Below are positions 9,356 to 16,926 of a DNA stretch of 64,000 bases, piece by piece. Position numbers and translations under genes: made by a program. The notes beneath the pieces were generated by a model, which made no database searches, was not told the DNA's origin, and saw only the letters and a list, made by a program, of their open reading frames with translations. Position 1 is the stretch's first letter; each line of letters opens with the position of its first letter. The DNA is from Collinsella ihumii (GTDB taxonomy: Bacteria > Actinomycetota > Coriobacteriia > Coriobacteriales > Coriobacteriaceae), in the NCBI RefSeq assembly GCF_900046475.1, contig NZ_FCOU01000001.1, positions 1-64,000 on the forward strand. The letters are read 5' to 3'.

Positions 9356-10042
9356 TTAGTTCCCCTCGTTCTCGAGTTGCAGGTTGAGAAGCTTCATGCC
9401 GTATTCCGGCACGTTGATGTCGATGGGCATGCCGTACAGGTCGCCGGGGCGCACGAAGGCGATGACCGTCATGATGCGCGCCATGGTCTCGGGGCTCTCC
9501 TTGAGGCCGGTCTCGAACCAGCGCTGGATCACGCCGACCTCGGCGGTGACGACATAGCTGAGGTAGTAGTCGAAAAAGGCGCCCAGCGCACCGGGGAAGA
9601 TGCCGGTCTGCATGCGGTCGGCGACCGCCGCGCGCGCCAGGTCGATGAGCTTCTTGATGAACGCCGGGTCTCCGCCGGGGCCAAGAAGCGATCCGATGAG
9701 CTCGCAGTGCTTGCGCAGGTAGTCGAGCAGCTCGACGGAGCCGGGGGCGGGAGCCAGCTCATCGATGTTGCGATAGAGCTCCGGCAGCGTCGAGGCGCCG
9801 ATGCGCGCCACGAGCTCTCCGATGTCTTCGAGTAGGACGGACTCCACCTGCTCGACGAAATCGGGAATGTCCTTGTAATGGGAGTAGAACGTGCGCCGCG
9901 TCAGGCCCGCGCACTCGGTGAGCGACGCCACCGTGATGCGCGACAGGTCCTCGCCCGCGCTGAGCTGCCGGACGAGCGCGCCGAGCAGCGCGTGCTGCGA
10001 ACGCAGCGACCGGCGGTCGCACTTGAAATCGGTTTGTGGCAT
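9356..10042 (-). CDS. TetR/AcrR family transcriptional regulator
   Basis: A 228-residue one-component regulator. The N-terminal helix-turn-helix is visible at about residues 34-56 (ITVASLTECAGLTRRTFYSHY), followed by a helical ligand-binding region without recognisable specificity. The stop codon TAA touches the ATG of the activase gene (TAA-ATG), so the two form one transcript and the regulator probably controls the fusion enzyme and itself. A dyad upstream (10072-10087) overlaps the predicted transcription start and is a candidate operator. The C-terminal region is typical of TetR proteins with a variable effector domain. The effector is unknown. Confidence 0.85.
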   Translation of the reverse strand: MPQTDFKCDRRSLRSQHALLGALVRQLSAGEDLSRITVASLTECAGLTRRTFYSHYKDIPDFVEQVESVLLEDIGELVARIGASTLPELYRNIDELAPAPGSVELLDYLRKHCELIGSLLGPGGDPAFIKKLIDLARAAVADRMQTGIFPGALGAFFDYYLSYVVTAEVGVIQRWFETGLKESPETMARIMTVIAFVRPGDLYGMPIDINVPEYGMKLLNLQLENEGN

Positions 10043-10071
10043 GCAGTCCTTTCGGTTGCAATTTCACTCCG

Positions 10072-10104
10072 TGTGCATTATTGCACAGCGTGTGCACGAA
10101 TATA
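10072..10104 (-). promoter_or_regulatory. Candidate promoter and operator of the tetR-activase operon
   Basis: On the minus strand a TATATT box (10099-10104) lies just upstream of a perfect 6-bp dyad TGTGCA-N4-TGCACA (10072-10087), with a further GTGCAC immediately beside it. No good -35 element is seen 17 bp upstream. A TetR autoregulatory operator would be expected in exactly this position; this is inference. Confidence 0.4.
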
Positions 10105-10218
10105 CCTGCCTGGCCGCGCCGCACGGTCTCTGCACAAGTGTCAAGGCACGGTTAAGGAAAACACCAATCGACTAAGTTTGCACCAGCCGCTACCGGGGCA
10201 TGCCCCATCTACCGCGCG

Positions 10219-10335
10219 CTCCGGGCAACGCTCGAATCGACGGTACGTATAGGTAACACCGCCCCATCGACGGTACGGTATGGGAACGTTTTTGGGTGAA
10301 AAACGTTCCCATACCGTACACTCGATTGCCCGACC
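10219..10335. repeat. Palindromic element 1 of the GTACGSTATRGGMACG family
   Basis: The core is a perfect hairpin with 21-bp arms (10273-10293 and 10299-10319) and a 5-base loop. A third, degenerate half-site lies at 10243-10257. Outer bases GGGCAA and TTGCCC also pair. It is flanked by an imperfect inverted repeat, AAGGAAAAC at 10154 and GTTTTCCTT at 10366, which are members of another short repeat described among the findings. The element sits between divergent genes, unlike its two sisters at 12.9 and 14.8 kb. Apart from this element and the tetR promoter, the 436-bp gap 10043-10478 shows no gene. Confidence 0.75.
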
Positions 10336-10478
10336 GCGTCCCCGATTTGTGCCGGTTGGATCAGCGTTTTCCTTGATCTGCGGCTCCTCACATGCGACCA
10401 GTGAAATCGCGGCATCAAAAGATGCCCTCACAAAAATGGGCACACTAGAAGGTAGTCACCTAGCGAGGAGATGGTCTT

Positions 10479-11933
10479 ATGTCGATATGCGCCGCATTCG
10501 CCGTTCCGCATCCACCGCTGATCGTTCCCGGAGTCGGGCATGGGCGCGAGGCGGGCATCCAGGCCACCGTCGACGCCTATCGCGAGGTGGCGCGGCGCGT
10601 CGCCGAGATCGCGCCCGACACCATCGTGCTCTCGAGCCCGCACTCGACGTCGTACCTCGACTACCTGCACATCTCGGGTGGCAGCGGTGCGGCCGGAACG
10701 TTCGCCCAGTTCGGGGATCGCGCCGACGGGAGCCGGGTCGCCTACGACCGGGAACTCGTCGACGCGCTGTGCGAGGCGGCAGACGCCTGCGGCCTTGCCG
10801 CCGGCACCGCCGGCGAGCGGGACCCCGAGCTCGACTGGGGCGTGCTCGTGCCGCTCCACTTCATCCAAGAGGAGTGCGCGCGCCGCCGCGATGCGGGCGA
10901 CGACCTGCCGACGTACCGGCTGGTCCGCATCGGGCTGTCCGGGCTCTCGCCGCTCGACCACTACCGCTTGGGCCAGCTCGTCCAGCGCGTGTCCGATACG
11001 CTGGGGCGGTGCTGCGTCTACGTCGCGTCGGGCGACCTGTCGCACAAGCTTTCCGAGGACGGGCCCTACGGATACGCCCCCGACGGCCCCGCCTTCGACG
11101 AGCTCGTCTGCCATGCGTTCGAGGAGGGCGACTTCCTGGCGCTGATGACCGCGGACCGCGGCATGTGCGAACGCGCCGCCGAATGCGGGCTGCGCTCGTT
11201 CCAGATCATGGCGGGCGCGCTCGACCGCACGCCCATCCGATCCGAGCTGCTTTCCTATGAGGGGCCCTTCGGCGTGGGATACGGCATCGCCGCGTTCACC
11301 CCCACTGGGGCGGACGGCTCGGATGTCTCGCGCGCCATCGGCGACCGGTACGAGGCGTGGCATGCGGCGGACATGGACCGGCGCCGCCGCGCCGAGAGCC
11401 CGTGGGTGCGGCTCGCGCGCTACTCGCTCGAATCCTACGTCCGCGACGGGCGGCGCATCGATCCCAACCGGGACCTGCCGGCAGATCTCGCCGGGGCGCT
11501 TCCCGGCGAGCTGTTCTCGACGCGCGCCGGCGCCTTCGTCTCGCTCAAGATGAACGGGCAACTGCGCGGCTGCATCGGGACCATCCTGCCCGTGCGCGAC
11601 AGCCTTGCCGAGGAGATCTGCGCGAACGCGATCTCGGCCGGATGCCGCGACCCGCGCTTCTCCCCCGTAGAAGAAGACGAGCTCGCGGAGCTGGTCTACG
11701 ATGTCGACGTGCTATCGGAACCCGAGGCTATCGCAGGGCCCGACGAGCTCGACCCCGCCCGCTACGGCGTCATCGTGAGCGCGAGCCGAGGGCGGCGCGG
11801 ACTGCTGCTGCCGGACCTCGACGGCATCGACACGGTCGCGAAGCAGATCGGCATCGCCGCGCGCAAGGGCGGCATCGACCCGGACGACCCGAGCATCACG
11901 CTCGAGCGGTTCACCGTCACGCGCCACGTATAG
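10479..11933 (+). CDS. amrB-amrA: AmmeMemoRadiSam protein B-A fusion (LigB/MEMO-like + AMMECR1)
   Basis: A 484-residue fusion. Residues about 1-275 form a class III extradiol-dioxygenase/MEMO-like domain: FAVPHPPLIVPGVG at the start, SSPHSTSY at about 52, YVASGDLSHKL at about 185, and the GVGYGIAAF end motif. Residues about 300-484 form an AMMECR1 domain with the hallmark MNGQLRGCIGTI and DPRFSPV. In many prokaryotes the MEMO-like and AMMECR1 proteins occur beside a radical SAM enzyme as a three-part AmmeMemoRadiSam set, and that enzyme is encoded 43 bp downstream. The biochemical role of the set is unresolved in the literature known to me. GAGGAGAT precedes the ATG. The symbol describes the fused components rather than an accepted name. 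Confidence 0.9.
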   Translation: MSICAAFAVPHPPLIVPGVGHGREAGIQATVDAYREVARRVAEIAPDTIVLSSPHSTSYLDYLHISGGSGAAGTFAQFGDRADGSRVAYDRELVDALCEAADACGLAAGTAGERDPELDWGVLVPLHFIQEECARRRDAGDDLPTYRLVRIGLSGLSPLDHYRLGQLVQRVSDTLGRCCVYVASGDLSHKLSEDGPYGYAPDGPAFDELVCHAFEEGDFLALMTADRGMCERAAECGLRSFQIMAGALDRTPIRSELLSYEGPFGVGYGIAAFTPTGADGSDVSRAIGDRYEAWHAADMDRRRRAESPWVRLARYSLESYVRDGRRIDPNRDLPADLAGALPGELFSTRAGAFVSLKMNGQLRGCIGTILPVRDSLAEEICANAISAGCRDPRFSPVEEDELAELVYDVDVLSEPEAIAGPDELDPARYGVIVSASRGRRGLLLPDLDGIDTVAKQIGIAARKGGIDPDDPSITLERFTVTRHV

Positions 11934-11976
11934 GGGGCGCGGGCGCGCCTCGAGGCGCCCGTCGAAGGAGGAGACC

Positions 11977-12852
11977 ATGGAAGCAGCCGCGTACGCAACC
12001 TGCGGCACCTGCCCGCGCCGCTGCCGCTTGGCGCTGGGACGCCTTGGGGCGTGCCGAGCCCGACGCAACGTCGGCGGCGCGGTGGTGCCCGCAAACTACG
12101 GGCGCGTCACCTCGCTGGCGCTCGACCCCATCGAGAAGAAGCCGCTCGCGCGCTATAGGCCCGGCACCTTCGTGGTCTCGGCCGGAAGCTTTGGCTGCAA
12201 CCTGCGATGCCCGTTTTGCCAAAACGCGGAGATCTCGCAAGCTGACGATGTGGGCGTCCCCTGGCGCGAAATCGCTCCCGAAGAGCTCGTCGCCATCACC
12301 CGCGACGCACGCGACCGCGATGGCCGCGTGATCGGAATCGCCTACACCTACAACGAGCCGCTCGTGGGATGGGAGTACATGCGCGACTGCGCGCGACTGG
12401 CACACGAGGCGGGGCTTGTGAACGTCTTGGTGTCGAACGGATGCGTCGAGCCGAGCGTGCTCGACGAACTCGCGGGGCTCATCGACGCGGCGAATATCGA
12501 TCTCAAGGGGTTTACCGACGGGTTCTACGACGCCTGCGGCGCGCCCGCACACGCGCTCTCCCGCGTGAAGGGCACCATCGCGCGCCTCGCGGCCGATCCC
12601 GCCTGCCATCTCGAGGTCACGACGCTCGTCGTCCCCGACATGAACGACACCGAGGAGGAGATCGATGCGATGGCCCGCTGGCTCGCATCGCTTGATGAGG
12701 GACGCGGGCGTAACACCGTCACCTACCACGTCACGCGCTTCTTCCCGCGCTGGCGCCTCACCGATCGCGGGCCGACGCCCGTGGATGCGGTCTACCGTCT
12801 CGCCGACGTGGCGCGCCGGCACCTCGAGCACGTCTACACCGGCAACTGCTAG
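11977..12852 (+). CDS. amrS: AmmeMemoRadiSam system radical SAM enzyme
   Basis: A 291-residue radical SAM protein of the PflA-like AmmeMemoRadiSam group. It carries the CX3CX2C cluster motif as GCNLRCPFCQNAEIS at about residue 70, which binds the [4Fe-4S] cluster that cleaves S-adenosylmethionine. An N-terminal CGTCPRRC plus CRAR gives extra conserved cysteines typical of this group. YNEPLVGWEY and the NIDLKGF barrel strand are also characteristic, and the C-terminus ends in HVYTGNC. It follows the B-A fusion by 43 bp with GGAGGAG before the ATG, so the two form an operon. The presumed glycyl-radical or other substrate is not encoded nearby. Confidence 0.9.
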   Translation: MEAAAYATCGTCPRRCRLALGRLGACRARRNVGGAVVPANYGRVTSLALDPIEKKPLARYRPGTFVVSAGSFGCNLRCPFCQNAEISQADDVGVPWREIAPEELVAITRDARDRDGRVIGIAYTYNEPLVGWEYMRDCARLAHEAGLVNVLVSNGCVEPSVLDELAGLIDAANIDLKGFTDGFYDACGAPAHALSRVKGTIARLAADPACHLEVTTLVVPDMNDTEEEIDAMARWLASLDEGRGRNTVTYHVTRFFPRWRLTDRGPTPVDAVYRLADVARRHLEHVYTGNC

Positions 12853-12890
12853 AAACGCTGACTAAAGCATTCCGCTCACAGCAGCGGTGA

Positions 12891-13030
12891 CGGGCAATCG
12901 TCTGAATCGACAGTACGCTATGGGAACGCGGGCCTGCCGAGAGTACGGTATAGGAACGTTTTCGGGCAAAAAACGTTCCTATACCGTACTCTCGGCAAGG
13001 CGATGTTCCCATAGCGTACCGTCGATTGCT
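12891..13030. repeat. Palindromic element 2 of the GTACGSTATRGGMACG family (two nested hairpins)
   Basis: The inner hairpin has 28-bp perfect arms (12935-12962 and 12970-12997). An outer pair of arms (about 12905-12927 and 13005-13028) matches apart from single mismatches. Four copies of the 16-bp unit are seen: 12913 and 12943 forward, 12974 and about 13005 reverse. It lies between the 3' ends of two convergent genes, where it could act as a bidirectional terminator, although no T-run follows. Confidence 0.8.
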
Positions 13031-13056
13031 CGCTCACACCGCCCGACCGCGGCCGG

Positions 13057-13587
13057 CTACAGCCTGTCGAAACCGTTCCAGCCCGCCGGCGGCGTCCAGC
13101 GGCTCTCGCCCGGATGCACGTTGTCGCGGAACTTGCCCACCATGGACTCGACCTTGAGGCGCCACACGGTCGTAGCCGGCACGAGCTTCGTGCTCCACGG
13201 GAAATCCTCCGCATGGTAATGGCGCATGAGGATCTTGAGGCCGTCGACCTTGCGCTCGTCGGACAGGATCTCCACGGTGCCCCGTCCAATGACGCTGCGG
13301 TACCCCATGGTGCGGGTCATGCGCTCATCGTAGAAGATGAAATTGTGGTCACAATCCATCTCGAACGCCGCGCGCGCATCGCGAGCCATAAGGTCGAGCT
13401 TATGGCCTCGGTTCGCACTATGGAAATACAGATATACCTGACCGTCCTCGATATCGACACCGAAATTGAGCGGAACGATGTACGGATAGCCGTCATCCCC
13501 GTTGAGCGCCACACGGCACACGTCGCAGGCGTCGATGATGGCGAGCTGCTCGGCGCGGTCGGTGATCTCGCGGTCTGTGCGGATCAT
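13057..13587 (-). CDS. NimA-like pyridoxamine 5'-phosphate oxidase family flavoprotein
   Basis: A 176-residue protein of the split-barrel FMN-binding fold. IDACDVCRVALNGDDGYPYIVPLNF followed by FHSANRGHKLDLM and GYRSVIGRGTVEI is the usual pattern of NimA/5-nitroimidazole-reductase-like members, which bind FMN at a homodimer interface. The ATG at 13587 has GGAGAC six bases upstream; the 26 residues that could precede it from a GTG are hydrophobic, poorly conserved in style and lack a Shine-Dalgarno sequence, so I exclude them. Such proteins are often annotated as nitroreductase-like resistance proteins, but the physiological substrate is unknown. It is convergent with the radical SAM gene, separated by palindromic element 2. 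Confidence 0.8.
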   Translation of the reverse strand: MIRTDREITDRAEQLAIIDACDVCRVALNGDDGYPYIVPLNFGVDIEDGQVYLYFHSANRGHKLDLMARDARAAFEMDCDHNFIFYDERMTRTMGYRSVIGRGTVEILSDERKVDGLKILMRHYHAEDFPWSTKLVPATTVWRLKVESMVGKFRDNVHPGESRWTPPAGWNGFDRL

Positions 13588-13702
13588 GCTGTCTCCATCT
13601 TGTTCGCACAAGTATGCCACCGTCAAGTATAGCAGAGCGGAGGCGATGGCCGGCACGTCCGCCACATGTACTCGTCCCCCATGGCGGGAGAAAGCGCCAG
13701 AC

Positions 13703-14560
13703 CTATTCGATACGCGTGTAGCCGCTGCGGAGCTGCTGCGCCCGCACCGTGTCGACCATGTGGCGCGGCACCGCGTGGAAGGCGCAGCGACCGATCACGT
13801 TGCCCGCGGCACGCTTGGCGGCATCGCTGCCGTTGGCGGTCGCGTATGCGTGCTCGAAGCGCGAGAGCATGGCGATGTCGTTGCCGCCGTCGCCGTACAC
13901 CGCGACCTCGTCATCCGTGTAGCCGAAGTGGTTCGCGAGCCACGCGACCGCAGCCCCCTTGTTGACCGCGGGGTCGGTCAACTCGAACATCACGGGCGAA
14001 AACGGCGCGTTGACCACCAAGTCGGAATGCTCGGCGATGAACGCCTTGAGCTCATCGGAGCGCGCAGGGTCGCCGACACGGCAGTTGACCTTGCAGATCT
14101 CATGCTTGAGGATCTCCGAGAGCGGGGTCATGAAGTGGATGCTTCTCTGCATCGCCTGGCGCATGCCGCGCATGGCGATACGGCGCCACCACGGGTCGGT
14201 CGCGAACCCCGCATCGCGCACCTCGGCGGATGCGGTCGCGAACGTGCCGCCAAGCGAGATGCAGTCGAAGCAGATGTCAGGAAACGCGGGGATGAGCAGC
14301 TCGAGCAGCTCGGGATTGACCGGGAACGTCTTGAGCACGCCCTCGCGGCCCACGACGATCGAGCCGTTGGCGCCGCACATCTCGACGGGAAGGCCGTCGA
14401 AGCCGTGGTCGCGGTTGGACAGCATGGTGCGGCCGGTGGCGATGACGACGTGCGCGCCGGCATCGGTCACCGTGCGGATCGCGTCGGCGATAGTCCGGTC
14501 AACGTTATGGAACGCATTCAGCAGCGTCCCGTCCAAGTCAGTCGCAAACAGCTTGATCAT
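13703..14560 (-). CDS. Cof-type HAD-IIB family hydrolase
   Basis: A 285-residue phosphatase of the haloacid dehalogenase superfamily. Motif I is FATDLDGTLLN (nucleophile Asp8, acid/base Asp10), motif II is the Thr in VIATGRT at about residue 42, motif III includes the lysine in NKGAAVAWL at about 200, and motif IV is VYGDGGNDIAML at about 222. The large type IIB cap lies between motifs II and III. Members remove phosphate from sugar phosphates, flavin or pyridoxal phosphates; the substrate cannot be told. A GAGGA sits seven bases before the ATG. The gene appears monocistronic between the NimA-like gene and palindromic element 3. Confidence 0.88.
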   Translation of the reverse strand: MIKLFATDLDGTLLNAFHNVDRTIADAIRTVTDAGAHVVIATGRTMLSNRDHGFDGLPVEMCGANGSIVVGREGVLKTFPVNPELLELLIPAFPDICFDCISLGGTFATASAEVRDAGFATDPWWRRIAMRGMRQAMQRSIHFMTPLSEILKHEICKVNCRVGDPARSDELKAFIAEHSDLVVNAPFSPVMFELTDPAVNKGAAVAWLANHFGYTDDEVAVYGDGGNDIAMLSRFEHAYATANGSDAAKRAAGNVIGRCAFHAVPRHMVDTVRAQQLRSGYTRIE

Positions 14561-14652
14561 ACGCTCGTCCTCACATCTCTCGGTGCCCGCACGTAATGGT
14601 ACCCCACTGCCCGGGAAACGCAGGCCGATTCATGTCGCGCAAGGCACCCGGC

Positions 14653-14850
14653 GCGGAATGAATCGACCGGCGCTTCCCCTGAGGAACCGCCGATCAAAGG
14701 GCTTCGAGCCCCGCGGCGCGGGCGTTCGAACGTACGCTATAGGCACGCTCTCCCATCGGCGGTACGCTATGGTCACGCTTTCGGGCGAAAAACGTGCCTA
14801 TAGCGTACTCTCGCCCGGGCGACGTGCCTATAGCGTACTCTCGATTCGGA
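14653..14850. repeat. Palindromic element 3 of the GTACGSTATRGGMACG family
   Basis: Four 16-bp half-sites are visible: forward at 14732-14747 and 14762-14777, reverse at 14793-14808 and 14823-14838, evenly spaced about 30 bp apart. The inner pair forms a hairpin around TTTCGGGCGAAA. On its left (14653-14678) is a copy of the GCGGAATGAATT-type short repeat. It occupies most of the 355-bp gap downstream of the ZIP gene and upstream of the HAD gene; no gene is seen there. Confidence 0.78.
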
Positions 14851-14915
14851 CGGCTCCGCAGAGCACGTGGAAAGCGCCCGGGACCGGGCCGGTACCGGCC
14901 ATCAATCAGCGCCCT

Positions 14916-15728
14916 CTAGCCCAGCGCCACGTCGAGCACCATCATCACCACGAAGCCCACGATGACGCCGAAGGTTCCCACGTTGGAGTGCTCTCCCAGA
15001 TGGGCCTCGGGGATGAGCTCCTCGACCACGACGTACACCATGGCGCCCGCGGCAAACGAGAGCAGCCAGGGCATGAACGGCTGGATCCATCCGGACACCA
15101 GCACCACGAGGATGCCGAAGATGGGCTCGACGATGCCCGACAGGCTGCCCATGGCAAAGGCGCGCCGCCGCGATAACCCCTCGCGCACCAGGGGCAGCGA
15201 GATCGCCGCGCCCTCGGGGAAGTTCTGCAGGCCGATACCCGCGGCCAGCGCAAGCGCCATGCCCAGATACGCCTCGCCGGCGGCACCCGCCTGCTGGGCC
15301 GCCATGGCGAACAGCAGGCCGACGCTCATGCCCTCGGGAATGTTGTGCAAGGTCACCGCCGACACGAGCAGGGTCGTGCGCTTCCAGCTGCTCTTAATGC
15401 CCTCGGGCTCGTCTGCACTCATATGCAGGTGGGGCAGCAGGGAGTCCAGCGCGACCAGGAACGCCACGCCGAGCAAGAAGCCGCCCGCCGCGGGAATCCA
15501 GCCGATCTGCCCGAGCTCCTCCGCCTGCTCGATGGCGGGGTTGAGCAGCGACCAGACGCTCGCCGCGATCATCACCCCCGCCGCGAAACCCAGGAAGATG
15601 TGGTGCATGAGCTTGCGCTCGCTGCGAAAGAAGAAGACGACCGCCGAGCCCGCCGTCGTCATCAGCCAGGTGAATCCGCATCCCAAAGCCGCCCACGTGA
15701 GCGCCTGCACCAAATTCGCCGGAATCAT
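14916..15728 (-). CDS. ZIP family divalent metal transporter
   Basis: A 270-residue inner-membrane transporter, probably for zinc or another divalent cation. Eight hydrophobic segments are visible. The metal-binding helices carry TLHNIPEGMSVG (about residue 142) and GLQNFPEGAAIS (about 182), the paired H/N-x-PEG motifs of the ZupT/ZIP subfamily, and PHLHMSADEPEG supplies a His-containing cytoplasmic loop. A third helix ends with PEAHLGEHSN. The ATG at 15728 has AAGGTGG upstream; an in-frame GTG 45 bases earlier has no ribosome-binding site. Annotation as a ZIP protein is firm, metal specificity is not. Confidence 0.88.
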   Translation of the reverse strand: MIPANLVQALTWAALGCGFTWLMTTAGSAVVFFFRSERKLMHHIFLGFAAGVMIAASVWSLLNPAIEQAEELGQIGWIPAAGGFLLGVAFLVALDSLLPHLHMSADEPEGIKSSWKRTTLLVSAVTLHNIPEGMSVGLLFAMAAQQAGAAGEAYLGMALALAAGIGLQNFPEGAAISLPLVREGLSRRRAFAMGSLSGIVEPIFGILVVLVSGWIQPFMPWLLSFAAGAMVYVVVEELIPEAHLGEHSNVGTFGVIVGFVVMMVLDVALG

Positions 15729-15888
15729 GAGGCCACCTTTCCGCATTTCGTCTTGTTCGTTACGTACCCGCAACCTGCTCGGAGCAGGGGCGGGGACACG
15801 GTGATTAACCTAGGCTAACCAATGTGTCCCCGCATCATACCCGCTTTTTACCGGCGGCGCACGTGCGAAAACGCCCTCAACGTCCCTC

Positions 15889-15906
15889 TACAATTAGTTT
15901 AGGGAG
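15889..15906 (+). promoter_or_regulatory. Candidate -10 box and ribosome-binding site of the LysR gene
   Basis: TACAAT at 15889-15894 is followed by GGGAGG at 15901-15906, seven bases before the ATG at 15913. The short distance implies a very short 5' leader and argues that translation starts at 15913 rather than at the internal ATG at 16006. No strong -35 box is seen. Confidence 0.4.
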
Positions 15907-15912
15907 GCCTGA

Positions 15913-16926
15913 ATGGCTAGCCGTCCACCCACATTTCAGCATATTGTTAGCCCGTACGAGAGCATTGTCAAAGGCGACTTTGACCCGTTGTATGAAACAA
16001 GGGCTATGGACATCAGGCAAATCAGGTATTTCGTTCACGCCGTGGAAGGCAAGTCCCTTTCCGCTGCAGCGAAGCGCCAGTTTGTCACCGTCCAGGCTGT
16101 TTCCAAAGCCATCTCGGAGCTGGAGCATGAGCTCGGCATCCAGCTGCTCACCCGCGGCAACCACGGCGTCAAGCCCACTGCCGTAGGCGTCGCGTTCTAC
16201 GAACGCGCGCGCAAGACGCTGGCGAACTTCGACGAACTCGACGACTTCACCAAGCACTTCCCCACCTCGCGGGACAACGAGCACATGTCGATCGCGCTGT
16301 GCTCGCCCTCGTTCGCCAACGCGGAAGGGGTCATGGCGAGCCTCTCGAAATTCATCGGCAAGCGCCTCGGGCTCGACCTCGAGATCTTCATCGCCCCCGG
16401 CAGGGAATCCATCGAGGCGCTGCACGCCGGCGTCATCGACGCGGCCTGCACGCTCGGCGAGTACGCGAGCCCCGGTACCGACTGCGTCTCGGTCGGCAGC
16501 CTCCCGACCGGCGTAGCGCTCGCGCGCACCCATCCGCTCGCGCACAACCGAACCATCACGCTGAGCGAGATGGCGCCCTACCCTGTCGTCTGGTCCGAAA
16601 CGTTCGACGACTTCAACCACTCGATCCACGCCATGTATCGCGAGCGCGGGCTCGCCTCGGAAGCGGTCCGTTTCCCCTCCAACGCGACCGATGAGCAGGT
16701 CAGCGCGTTTTTCAGCGAGCAAAACGGCATGGCGTTCGGCGCCGTGCTGCCGTTCAACCAGACGAGTGGGAACCTGCTGACGCTCCTTCCCGTCGACCAG
16801 TGCGATCAGGTGCGCGTGCCGCTCTGCCTCATCTCACTCAAGTCGCAAAAGACCGACGCCTACCGCGCCTTCGAGCACTCGGCGGCGACCATCTTCCGCG
16901 GCGGCCAGATTCTGGGGGACTCGTGA
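15913..16926 (+). CDS. LysR family transcriptional regulator
   Basis: A 337-residue LysR-type regulator. The winged helix begins unusually late, at residue 32 (MDIRQIRYFVHAVEGKSLSA), with the recognition helix in AVSKAISELEHELGIQLLTR. The C-terminal periplasmic-binding-like domain for an effector spans about residues 120-325. Most LysR proteins start their helix-turn-helix within five residues of the N-terminus. Here a 31-residue leader (MASRPPTFQHIVSPYES...) precedes it, supported by a strong GGGAGG before ATG 15913; the internal ATG at 16006 has only a weak ACAAGGG. The neighbouring genes do not reveal a target. Confidence 0.85.
   Translation: MASRPPTFQHIVSPYESIVKGDFDPLYETRAMDIRQIRYFVHAVEGKSLSAAAKRQFVTVQAVSKAISELEHELGIQLLTRGNHGVKPTAVGVAFYERARKTLANFDELDDFTKHFPTSRDNEHMSIALCSPSFANAEGVMASLSKFIGKRLGLDLEIFIAPGRESIEALHAGVIDAACTLGEYASPGTDCVSVGSLPTGVALARTHPLAHNRTITLSEMAPYPVVWSETFDDFNHSIHAMYRERGLASEAVRFPSNATDEQVSAFFSEQNGMAFGAVLPFNQTSGNLLTLLPVDQCDQVRVPLCLISLKSQKTDAYRAFEHSAATIFRGGQILGDS

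Noticed and set aside
10219-14850. Evenly spaced palindromic units as a possible CRISPR array
   Set aside because: Units are nested inverted repeats in three separate intergenic regions, spacers are not of array type and no cas genes are present.
15794-15831. GGGGACAC ... GTGTCCCC inverted repeat upstream of the LysR gene as another member of the GGGGAC palindrome family
   Set aside because: Only 8-bp arms pair well and the interior does not carry the family core; kept out as possible coincidence.
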